Shown: piece by piece, positions 20,770 to 31,117 of the stretch
Layout: every line of letters begins with the position of its first letter
How positions within the stretch are numbered: position 1 is the stretch's first letter
DNA from: Gossypium raimondii
Lineage: Eukaryota; Streptophyta; Magnoliopsida; Malvales; Malvaceae
Assembly: GCF_025698545.1 (NCBI RefSeq)
Contig: NC_068576.1
Location: 49,758,390 to 49,822,389, forward strand
Direction: 5' to 3'
Length of the DNA: 64,000 bases
Notes under the pieces: generated by a model
The model's input: only the letters and a program-made list of their open reading frames with translations
The model's database searches: none
What the model was told of the DNA's origin: nothing
Program-made: the position numbers and the translations under genes

Positions 20770-22610
20770 CTATAGTTATCTGAATTTGTCGAAACAACAC
20801 AACATCAGAAAAGATTCCAAAAATAAATAAAAAAATTGAAATTTTATAAGAAATTTAGGATTTTCCATGCTAGTGGTTGTTGAGTCCAATATGTGACACC
20901 AAGTTTTGTAGCTTTGCAACTCAAGTAATAAGAATGAACGAGGAAACAATAATGAATCAAACATTGTATATTTCAAAGCTCATAACTGAGATTTGAGTGA
21001 CTGAAATACATCAATGCCTGGAAAAAGAATTCTAAGAGAACTACATGCAAAGCAAAACAATAAGCGCATACTGAACATGCAAAGAAAATGGATGAAAACT
21101 TAACCCTTTACTCAGAGAGGCCGATTACAGAATTTATTCTCAGTTCAATTTTGGTTTTTGCATATTTTCTTTAAACTAATAGATTAAATAAATAAATAAT
21201 TCCCAAAACTTGAATTTTGAGAATTCTAAGTAATATAATATAATTCTATTTTATTATTTAATGGGTATATGAAAGAACGGTGCATTTTCTATTTATTTAT
21301 ATAGTCATAAATCTAACCATTAACTATGGTTACTTTTTAGCTTTGGTTAATAGCTACGTTGCCATTTTTTAAATTTATTAAATAATAATATTTTTTATAG
21401 TTTCATGTGTAATTTTATGTACGAACTTGATTTTGTGTAATTTTATACATGAAATGTTAATTTGATCCAATTCTCACTAATTATTAACACAATTATTGAT
21501 ATAATATCATTTTATATTTACATATTGCATACAAAAATAATTATATTTATCTAATAAAAATAATTTAATGTACTTATTTCTTTAAATGTGTATAATTGAA
21601 TCAAAATTAAAGTTATATATATATATATATAAATATATATATATATATTCGAACTACAATCAAAGTAACATGTGTATAATTACACTAAATCAAAATTTAT
21701 GTATCAAATTACACAGAAATTAAAATTTATATATAATTTTGATATTTACCTCTTTATATTATTCAAATACCAACTCAAAATTGCATATATAATTTAAGGT
21801 GTAGTTTAACATCATACAAAATGAAATTTCAAATTTAATAAAAAGTATTCAAACTTTAATAATAATAAAACATTGATATAATAATATAATAAACAATAAA
21901 TAATAATTTTGTTAATTTATAATATTTTTAGATTTTTGCTTTATATATTATACATAGTGATGAGTGTAATTAAAAGATTACAATTATCTATTCTTTTAAA
22001 AGGAAGATTTCATTACATAAATATAAAATTAAATACTTTTCCATAATATATTTTATATAATTAATATTTTAAAATTTAGCTTTTAATTGTAGCACAAATT
22101 CTAATTATATACAAATCTTTGGTCATGAATTTAGTGGTATGAACTAGCTATTACTTTCATCACCTTAATTATAATCTATCCTTTATATGAAAGAATTCTG
22201 GATTTTGTTTCTAAAAGAAAATTCTAAATTTGGGAGTGAAATTATAGATTTGAACAATTTGCCAACAATGATTAAGAGTTACCTAAATTCCACCATAATT
22301 GCTAAGAATGGATCATAATGACAAATTTCTACCCAAAAAAGAAAAGAAAATCAGAATCACAAATTATTATACACATTTCATCCTATTATGAAATTTCTTT
22401 GCTTTTGCTGCTTATTAGGATAAAAATTGGAAGTAATTAATTACCTGGCTTGATTTGGGATGGGATTTCTTTTTATTTCAATTACCAAAAGTTTATTTCC
22501 ATATAACAATACTTTCCATGTATAGTTTAATGAGAAAATTTATTACATACCGGTTGAAATGTTATGGAAGGTTCTGTATTAAGGATTAGATTACATTGTG
22601 CGTTGTCTAC
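20770..22610. other. AT-rich intergenic DNA, no gene
   Basis: This region contains an AT microsatellite-like stretch at about 21617-21650 and many poly-A/T tracts. It includes the upstream region of the DnaJ pseudogene. No coding sequence is supported. Confidence 0.5.
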
Positions 22611-22612
22611 TT

Positions 22613-23095
22613 GAAAAATGGGTAAATTAGTCTCTGTACGTTAGATTAAAGAGCAAATTAGTCATTCTATTAAAAATTTCATCAATTTCAGTTGTTAAGT
22701 GATGGCGGTTGATGATGCAACCAGACAATGACATGTGTCATGCAATGTATACCTCATGTTGACATGACAACGTCAACCAATATTTAAAACATTTAAAAAT
22801 CCCAAAATATATTTACTTTTTAATAATTATTTGAAAAATCATGTTCATAATAAACCTGGAAAAATGGTTGTCTAGGTCTTGGACTTGATTTTTCAAATAA
22901 TTAAAAAAATACATTTTTAAATATATATTGGCTTGGCAAAATACCACATCAGCATGAGTTATATATGACATGCCGCGTGTTGTTGCCGACTTACTTTATT
23001 AGCAACATCATCACTTAACAATAGAAATGGATGGAACTTTTAATCGAATGACCAACTTACTTTTTGATCTAATTTGTCAATTTTTTAAGTAAAAG
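22613..23095. mobile_element. Foldback/TIR element without coding capacity
   Basis: The left arm (AAATTAGTCTCTGTACGTTAGATTAAAGAGCAAATTAGTCATTC, then TTGTTAAGTGATG) is the imperfect inverted complement of the right arm (CATCACTTAACAATAGAAATGGATGG ... TTTTTGATCTAATTTGTCAA). The arms are about 120-140 bp. The interior repeats blocks such as TGACATG with TTTGAAAAATCA also in inverted orientation, so most of the element can fold. Borders are approximate. Confidence 0.7.
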
Positions 23096-23099
23096 AATA

Positions 23100-23600
23100 C
23101 AAAATGTAATCTAAGTCTTAGTATACGAGCCTTCTATGGTACTTTTACATTACATAAGCCCATTTTTTTGTTATATGCATAGGCCCATATTTGATTTCAT
23201 ATCATTTTGACTAGGGATGATAATGGAGTGAAGCAGGGGTGGATATTGTTAAATCCACTATCACTCTACAATTAGCATGTTTTGTTCCGTTCCATTATGG
23301 ATATATAATTTTGAAAATCATTACTATCTCTATGGATATTGGATACATCCATCTCCGCCTTACCTCACCTCTCTCAGATTCAATTTAAATTTTCTATTTA
23401 TCTTTAATATTTTTAATTTTTTTAAAGTCAAGTAAAGATTTAAATATTATTCTTCAAAAAATATTTAAACATGAAATATATTATTTTATATTACGTTATT
23501 ATATTTTTACCCTTTTAATAGTTTATATATAAGGATTAAATCCACTATCCAAAAGAATTTCAAAAAAAAAAAAATCCACTCCATTCCAAGGAATTGCTTT
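23100..23600. other. AT-rich intergenic DNA, no gene
   Basis: No gene was seen. A GAGTGAAGCAGGGGTGGATA-like phrase (23225-23250) looks like part of a dispersed repeat. Confidence 0.4.
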
Positions 23601-25290
23601 TCGGATTTTTTCATCCTTAATTCTGACATGTAAGAATAATAACAATTAACGACAACAAGTGAAACAAAAACCATCACCGATTTGCTACAACTCAGTTTCT
23701 TCTTTTCTCTCTCTCTCTCTCTCTCTCCAAAAAAGCAATCCTTTTGCCTTTTTTGCAACTCACCCTGCTTCAATTGAAACCCATCACCATCGCTTTTTTT
23801 ACCCCAGCAAATTATTACAAAAGTCTTTAGACACTATTCTCTTTCGTTTAAAAGCACCAAGTATAATCAATTGATTACTGGGTAGGGCAAAGAAAATGCC
23901 AGCGATATTGGGTTCAAATTGAAGTGGTATGAGATGGGGGAAGAAGACACACGGAAGTTTTTTTTGGAAAGAGAGAAAGGCAAAAGATTAAGTTGAAGCA
24001 AGCCATTGGAGGTTTTTTTTCCTTAATTTTATTTGTTGGGCACTTCCTAGTTCCTACCACATAGACCATAGACCCAACCAATAAACATCATATTTGATTC
24101 TATATATTCATTTTGACATGTAAGCATAACATCCAAGACATTCATTATTTTTTTACCCTAATGACAATTAACAACAAAAAATGAGAAAAAGAAAAACCTT
24201 TTATCGGTCTGTTTCATCTCAATCTTCTGTCTTTCTCTCTTTTCAGAAAAGCATCCATGTATGCTTCCTCAATTCATACCGCTTCAATTTAAACCCATCA
24301 TCGTCATATGTAACATCAACGCCAATGCCACCAACAAATCCAACCCATATGCGCCGGGTGATTCGTTTTACAATTTCTCTGATAGATCGTGGTTCAATAG
24401 TTGCAAGGGAACATCGAAGGATATATCGGAATTGATTTCTAACAACAAGATCAATAAACCATTTCTCTTCTTCTTTTCTTCTATGTAGTTCAGTAGCATT
24501 TAAACTTACATTTCAATTTGGCATAATGTTTTTCAAGTACTGGTGTGTTGCTGTTAGGGTAAACAATAAAATAATACCAAAGACTTTTGTAGTTAACTGT
24601 TAGCTAGGTTAACAAAAAATGACATTGATGATTTTAAATTGAAGTGGGATGAGTTAGGGAAGAAGACATGGAGGCCTTTCTGGAAAGAGGGAGAAAGGTA
24701 GAAGATTGAGATGAAACATATTAGTGAATTTTTTTTTTGTCATTAATTGCTATTATGGTAAAAAAAAGTTCGATGGCCTTATGCTTCCATGTCAAAATGG
24801 CATTTAAACTTACTTTTTATTTTGACATAATATTCTTCCATAAAAGCATTTCTGGAAAGAGAGAGAAAAACAAAAGATAGAGAGATTAGTGAAGGGTTTT
24901 TTCTTTGTTAATAGGGTAAAAAAAAAAAATTCATGGATGACCTAGAGTGAATGTTTTGTTTACATGTCGTCAAACTCACATTTAAACTTTCCAATTTGAC
25001 ATAATTTTCTTCAATTGATTATGCTCTTAGGGTAACCAATAAAATGTTGTTGAAGGCTTTTATGGTTAATTGTAGGTTAAAAAATATGATTTGTTTACCA
25101 GATTGATTCTTGTACTTTTCAAGAAAATAAATTGTAGACAGTGATAATCTTAATTGAAGTGGGATGAGTTGGGGAGAAAGGTATGGAGTATTCTAAAAAG
25201 AGAGAAAAGCATAAGATTGAAATGAAATAAATTGGTGAAGGTTTTTTCTTTATTTATTTGTCATTAATTGTTATGAGGGAAAAAGTAATG
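23600..25290. repeat. Cluster of related inverted repeats (foldback elements)
   Basis: Arms of about 130 bp are repeated in both orientations. The block 24108-24250 (TTTTGACATGTAAGCATAA ... GTTTCATCTCAATCTTCTG ... TTTCAGAAAAGCATCC) is the complement of 24675-24815 (TTTCTGGAAAGAGGGAG ... AGATTGAGATGAAACA ... TTCCATGTCAAAATGG). Further partial arms lie at 23625-23760, 23920-24040, 24840-24920 and 25155-25280. I read this as several nested or adjacent copies of one foldback family. Short ORFs here (for example at 24181-24435) fall in the repeat arms and are not credible genes. Confidence 0.65.
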
Positions 25291-25299
25291 GTTAATCTG

Positions 25300-26300
25300 G
25301 ATTAGACTTGTCCTTGGGTCAAGTTAGGTAAAGCTCGAATTTAAAAAGAGTCTAGGCTCGAGCCTAAACTTGTTCAAAATCCTATACTATTATTTTAAAA
25401 ATTATTTAATTTTAAATTAAGTTGGGTCAGGTTAGATAATCTTTACCTAAGACCATTCGACCCATGGAATCAAATATGATGAATTGTCAACAACCGAAAG
25501 AAGCAAGTGATTAAGAGATATTCACTCCCTCAATTTATAATGTACCAAAATATTATTTGCTCGACCTATGATTTATGTGATAAAAAAGTCAATGTAATAA
25601 GTTTTCCTATATTATAAAAAAAATGTTTTAAACCATATGTTCAAATTGGAGTGGGAAGAGAAAAGGAAAGGAAAGTAAAGAAAATATATATTATTATTGT
25701 AAATTGAGTCTTAATTTGGTTAATATCAGTATTATTATCAATGCAAGAAGATGTTGATTCGAACATACTAAAGTGTGTTTAATTTTTTATTTAAAGGTTA
25801 AGAGAAATTATAAGTAATTTCATATATTATATAAAATTATCATTATTTCCTATGGAATTAAAAAAAATTATACTTTCCTTAAAAATCCCATTTCCATTCA
25901 TCTCAATTTGTGCTAAAGTTAATTAAAAGAAAATGGGTTCAGCAGCTACGTATACCGGTACTCCTTAAAATGAAAATTTTTCATTTAAATTGTTTTAAAA
26001 TTTATAAAATTTTAATTATAATAATAAAATTTAAAATTATAAAATTTAAATAAAATTATATTTTTACTATAATAAAACATACCATTTAATTTCCAAAACT
26101 TTAATAAGCAATGAAAGTAAAAAAAAAAAAAAAAACGTAAAATGCACACAAACTAGCCACTGTTTCGATTCTTAGTTTTGTTTGAAACATTAACGCTCGA
26201 ACACAGTTATATTCTCTTCATATACAAACATAGGTACGAGATGTATATGATAAAAAAGTGCTAAAATAGAAAACATGCATGTGGAATACATACAGGAAAT
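25300..26300. other. AT-rich intergenic DNA
   Basis: Only degenerate repeats are visible, such as GGCTCGAG and GGGTCAAGTTAGG words at 25310-25440. The part nearest 26340 should contain the 3' UTR of the small minus-strand gene. Confidence 0.4.
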
Positions 26301-26340
26301 ATAACTTCAAAGCAAGTCGAGTAACTCTACAGTTGATGGA

Positions 26341-26670
26341 TCAATCATCTCTTTCTAAACTTAAACGCTGTCGGACTCCCGATATATAACTCGCAGCTTT
26401 ATCATCTATGCCTTCATCGTAGTTGCGCAGTTCGATGCCGCCATAGTCGTAATTCTTTCCAGTATGATCAAAGGCAACTATAGAGGGCTTCAGCGTTGTT
26501 GAATGATCCATAAATGCATCACCGTAGAAACTTGTTGCAGATGCCATTATTGTTGAAGCAGCTGATGAGCTAGTGTTGCCATACTGTATAGAAGATGATG
26601 ACTTGGTTGCTTTATACAGAGACATGAATATCACCTTACTTTTCTTTAATCCTCGACGCTTAGACTCCAT
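26341..26670 (-). CDS. Small uncharacterised plant protein, 109 aa
   Basis: This is a single-exon frame from MESKRRGLKKSKVIF to LSLERDD-stop. It has a basic N terminus (KRRGLKKSK), a Ser/Thr/Ala-rich middle, and a conserved-looking C terminus with YDYGGIELRNYDEGIDDKAA followed by YISGVRQRL. The ending, an acidic stretch then DKAxxYIxxVRxRLxLE, resembles the C-terminal helix of several short plant proteins of unknown function and is loosely like the DUF761 tail (inference). There is no signal peptide or membrane segment. Composition is less AT-biased than the surroundings, and a TATA-like TATATATAGA lies about 70-80 bp upstream on the minus strand (26730-26750). I cannot assign a function. Confidence 0.7.
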   Translation of the reverse strand: MESKRRGLKKSKVIFMSLYKATKSSSSIQYGNTSSSAASTIMASATSFYGDAFMDHSTTLKPSIVAFDHTGKNYDYGGIELRNYDEGIDDKAASYISGVRQRLSLERDD

Positions 26671-26679
26671 TCACAGATA

Positions 26680-28190
26680 ACCAAAGATCTTTATATCTTT
26701 ATGTTCTATACTTGTAAAATAAGTTCTATATATAGATATATATAGATTGACTAGATTCCTATAGTCTAAAGGTATAAGATAGAGATGAAAATCGTAGCTA
26801 GGATCGATAATATTGGTCCAAAAGTTATATGAAATATCTGTTTAACAGTAGTTAAGGTAGATATTTTTTGATAATGCAAAATAAGCTCAAATCCTTGTCA
26901 GCCTTGTTTAGTAGTTATCAACGTGAAGCAAAAAGTGTGCTAAGCTACGTGCTATGAATAGTGACATTAACTGTTTTTGTTCTCTTTTGTAAAACCAGAT
27001 TTGATCAGATCATATCTAACTTCATCTAATATATATATATATATATATTTCTGATTACTGAATATTTACCGCTGATCATGACGAAGAACATTACATGTAT
27101 CATGCATTGCACAGCTCTATTAAGATAAGATCATAATGGTTTTTATTCCATGCATGTTTAAACAAGCATAAACGTTCCATATTCCAGTGATTAAGAACAC
27201 AGAAACCAGATAATTAAGCATATGTATCTAAATAGGATTATTATAGATTTGTTCACAGTTATCATATTTCAAAATTTTATACCTATGTCCAAATATAGTT
27301 GAGATATGAAGAACTATAATGAATTATCCCCAACATTATTAACAATGTCTAAAAAACACATAAATAACAATGGGAGGATATGTTTTGTCACTTTCAGTTG
27401 AAGGAATAGACAATTGGGATCAAATTCCCAACTGAAAGAACTTGAGAGAGGGTTCTCCCCGTATCTGTTGTTTTTCTACTGTATACATACACTGTCTAAG
27501 GATACCAAAAGAGCCCCAAAAGTCCAAAAGTAAATACAACTTGATTTTTTTATCAAAAAAAAAAAAAAATACAACTTGATTCATTTTCTATCTCCAAAGA
27601 TAAATGTATATTAGAATTAAATTATAAACTTTTAAAAAGTATTGTTAAGCATGTAAAATTAAATTTATTTCTTAATGTTTATATCTTCTGTAAATTTGTT
27701 TCTTTTTTTCTTTTTGTTAATTTTAGTCCTTATTCTTTCAAAAAGAGTCCAATGGTTTTTTCATTAATGGAAATGCTAGCTCAAACATTAATTCTAATCT
27801 TGTTGCCATGGCAACTTGTACTTCATGCTAACATGACACTATTTGTCTTATATCAATAAATAATTTAAAATTTATAAAAATAGTAAAAATAAATAAAATT
27901 TTCAAAAAAAATATTTTGAAGTACGCGTGAATTGTCAAGCGGATTGTTATATTTAAAAAAAATTAAATTTAACTAATGTTTTCATTCTAAAACAATTTGA
28001 CTTTTCGCGAAAGGTTGGCGTTCAAATTCGATTTTTTTTAGAAAAATTAATGGACAAATTAGTTTAAAATGAATAAGGTCCAAATTGATAAAAGATATAA
28101 GCAGTGAGTGACATTATGCCTATCTGTGAGTGTTCGATCAAATCGAGTGAAAAAATTTCGAATTATTTCAAATTTCTAAATTTTCATTTG
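26680..28190. other. Upstream region of the 26.3-kb gene and AT-rich DNA
   Basis: The first few hundred bases are the presumed promoter of the small minus-strand gene (TATA-like sequence near 26730-26750). An AT dinucleotide run lies at about 27027-27048. The part at 27700-28080 may be a worn foldback element (TTTTAGTCCTTATTC on the left, GAATAAGGTCC near 28070 on the right). No gene was seen. Confidence 0.45.
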
Positions 28191-28194
28191 CATT

Positions 28195-30619
28195 TTTTAC
28201 TTTCCACACTCATTCCGTATGCATAACACACCAGTCATAAACATATCATTCAACCATAGCCACAAGCTAATGTATTTAAACATAGCCTTTTTCGAATTAA
28301 TCATATAATAAGTCATTTCATAAGAAATTGCATAACTTAAAACTTACCACTCTTTCATGAACACAAGCATATTTTCATTTGAGCACTTACCATTTCAATG
28401 CATCTTATAATTAAACATATTACCATTCAACCAATAGCTTGGCACTTGCCTAAGCATCAAACAACGACACTTGTTAGCGTACTTGAACATATTGCATATA
28501 ATTTCAACATTGTTAACCTTACTATCTCAACATGTTACACTTGAGTTTATTACTCGTCTCAACTTCCATAATTTCCATGTATCAAGATATCAAGATATTG
28601 ATATATATACATATCATAATACATATCATTCTCTTACCATTTCTTCATATACATATATCATTCAAAACAACTCCCGATATTTTACCTTTCGAAGAACGAC
28701 TTACGGATTTGAGTACATCGTTAACAGAAGCTCGAAAGCTGAATAAAAGCTCATGAGAGCTAAACAAAAACCCATAAGGGTTAAACAGAAGCTTGTAAAA
28801 GCTGAACGGAAACCCATAAGGGTTAAATAGAAGCTCAAAAGAGCTGAACAGAAACCCATAAGGGTTAAACAGAAGCTCAAAAGAGCTAAACAGAAACTCA
28901 TATGAGTTAAACAGAATCTTGTAAAAGCTAAACAGAAAGTAAAACACGAGAGTTCGTAACAAATGCTGAACCTCGGTTTACTTGGGTAATTTGCCATCAT
29001 TTTCCTCCAATGCCGTCATGCGCCACAAAACGAATGTACTCAAATCCCGCGTTCAATCTAAATTGAGTATTAATTTCGGTAATATTTTTTAACAATAATT
29101 CAATTCTAACAATGGAACATATTATATATATATATATTACCAATCACCAATTAACATTCATTTTAATCAAAATTATACAGAATACAGTTCATACGAACTT
29201 ACCTAAATTGAATTGTATTAATTGTAGGAGTTTAGGGACTATTCCGCTATTTTTTTCCTTTTTCACGAGTATCTAGGGATCTTGATCTAAAATATAAAAT
29301 TACTCATTCATTAGCATATATTTCAGTTCTAATTCATTTCACAATTTATACCCTTTAGCTTTTTCAAATTTACACAATTACCCCAACTAACTTTTTCTCA
29401 ATTAATAATTTATCCAAATATTCTAGGCTATCATACAACCCTTCATAAAACAAAAAATTTAATACCAAACCCTAATATTTTTAACATTTTCACAATTTGA
29501 TCCTAAAATCAATATTTAACAAAATCACTTTATATAGTCATCATACAACAAAATTAAAGCTCTAAACCCACTTGACATAAATTAATAATTTCTTTCAATA
29601 TATTAATTTAGACAATAAAAAATTCATTTCGTGTAATTTGGTCATTTTTGATATTTTTACAAAATTGCCCCTAAATTTTTACTTTTATTCAATTTTGTTC
29701 TTGAGCCTAAAACATGCAAATTAACCATTTCTAATGCAAACCCATGCTAGCTGAATATTCATGGCATTCAACACAACCCATTTTTATGCTTTTCTATCAC
29801 TACTAAACTTAAAAATAACATAAAACCTTAACATCCATACCTTATTCTCTTGAAAACAAAATTTAACTTGACTTTCTCTCTCCTCCAGCTTTTATTTCTT
29901 GAATATAACTTGATATTCTAACTCCCCATAGTCTCCTTACTATCTTTCTCTCTTGGTAGCTATAGAAATTCTTTTGATTTCTAAATGAAAATGGAGAATT
30001 TTTTACGAAAGGACCATGTAAAGAAAAAAAAATCTTTCTTTCTTCTTTCCTTATATACTAAATAAAAAATTAATAAAATATAAAATATAAAATATAAAAT
30101 ATAAATAAATGTCAAATCAAATATTAATAAACTAATATTTATTTATTTAATTAATCTAAAATATCACCAACATCATTATTACTCTTCAAAATTATCTTTC
30201 TTGCTAAATGACCATTTTTTCCCTTATGATCATTCAAAATTTCTCCATTAACTCATCACTCATTTTAGTAAAATTATGATTTAACTCCTCATACTTTTTC
30301 CACTTATTCAATTTGGTCCTAATTCATCCATTTTCCTTAGTTTCTAAATCCTTCCACCCTTAAAATATTTGTACTATTGGTCATTTAACTTTTCATATTT
30401 GCACTTTAACCCTCAAATTTTAAGTATTTACTATTGGGCCACAAAACTTTTCTCATTTTTACGATTTAGTCCTTTCTTGAATTAATATATCATAATATAT
30501 TTCCCAAACAGATTTTATTGACATACTCAAAATTTCTCTTTTGTCACTTTATTTCATTATTTTATTATATCAAGGACAATATTTCACTTTCTTCTTGTAG
30601 TATCTTTCGGGGTATTACA
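28195..30619 (+). mobile_element. LTR fragment (about 2.4 kb), related to the solo LTR at 39571-42519
   Basis: Long co-linear similarity to 40590-42500 is visible in the same orientation: TTTCATGAACACAAGCATATTTTCATTTGA, CACTTGCCTAAGCATCAAACAAC, GAAGAACGACTTACGGAT, GCTGAACCTCGGTTTACTTGGGTAAT, and ACAGTTCATACGAACTTACCT. The right end GGGGTATTACA has the CA-3' form of an LTR end. No matching TG start or target duplication was found on the left, so the copy looks 5'-truncated. No gag or pol sequence is present. The 3' third diverges between the copies. Confidence 0.7.
28735..28940 (+). repeat. 21-bp palindromic tandem repeat array
   Basis: About nine or ten 21-bp units alternate between two forms, GAAGCTCAAAAGAGCTAAAC(A) and GAAACCCATAAGGGTTAAAC(A). 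Each unit has its own palindrome (AGCTC/GAGCT or ACCC/GGGT). The array lies inside the LTR fragment. The related LTR near 41130-41200 keeps only two recognisable units. Confidence 0.85.
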
Positions 30620-30639
30620 AAAATGTTTTAGATTGATTA

Positions 30640-30960
30640 AGTCACGAATTGGTATGAACTGATTGAGTTGGTAAAAATATCAGCTTTTAATATTTTTTTA
30701 TGAAATTTGTAATGATTTATTTAATTGAATCATTTAGACCAATTGAACTAACGAACCAGTAACTTGATCGATTTGATCATGTAAAAACTTTGAAGATTAG
30801 ATGTTTTTCAAGCTTGTACTCATCGGTTTACAACTAATCTCTTTAATCCGAATTAAATGACATTGATGAAACGAATCCTACTAATTTCTAAGTCAAGTGG
30901 CCAGTCCGATTCAGAAAGGTTTGGGGGCAATTTACCCTTTGAAGAATTTACAAACTGATG
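30640..30960. other. Degenerate repeat upstream of the gamma-CA-like gene
   Basis: This is AT-rich DNA with GAACTGATTGAGTTGG and GAACCAGTAACTTGATCGATT words similar to those at 4080-4320. No gene was seen. Confidence 0.4.
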
Positions 30961-30996
30961 ATGATTTATCTTTTGAGCTAATTGGCAGTTTTTTTC

Positions 30997-31046
30997 TGGG
31001 CTTTAATGAAAACCCAATAAGAGAATCTGATTTGGGGTTTGGGCTT
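30997..31046 (+). promoter_or_regulatory. Two site II (TGGGCTT) elements upstream of the gamma-CA-like gene
   Basis: TGGGCTT occurs at 30997-31003 and again at 31040-31046, 72-121 bp before the start codon. Site II (TGGGCY) elements bind TCP factors and are enriched in promoters of plant mitochondrial and housekeeping genes, which fits this mitochondrial product. Confidence 0.55.
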
Positions 31047-31117
31047 TTCTACCTTTCTCATTTCTGGTGTTGAATCTCCGAATCCAATTTCCTCTCCCTC
31101 TCCCTCTACCATCAACA

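Noticed and set aside
28645..29000. Minus-strand frames encoding FSSFELLFNPYGFL-type repeats
   Set aside because: They are translations of the 21-bp palindromic array, in which unit length is a multiple of three, so frames stay open by chance.
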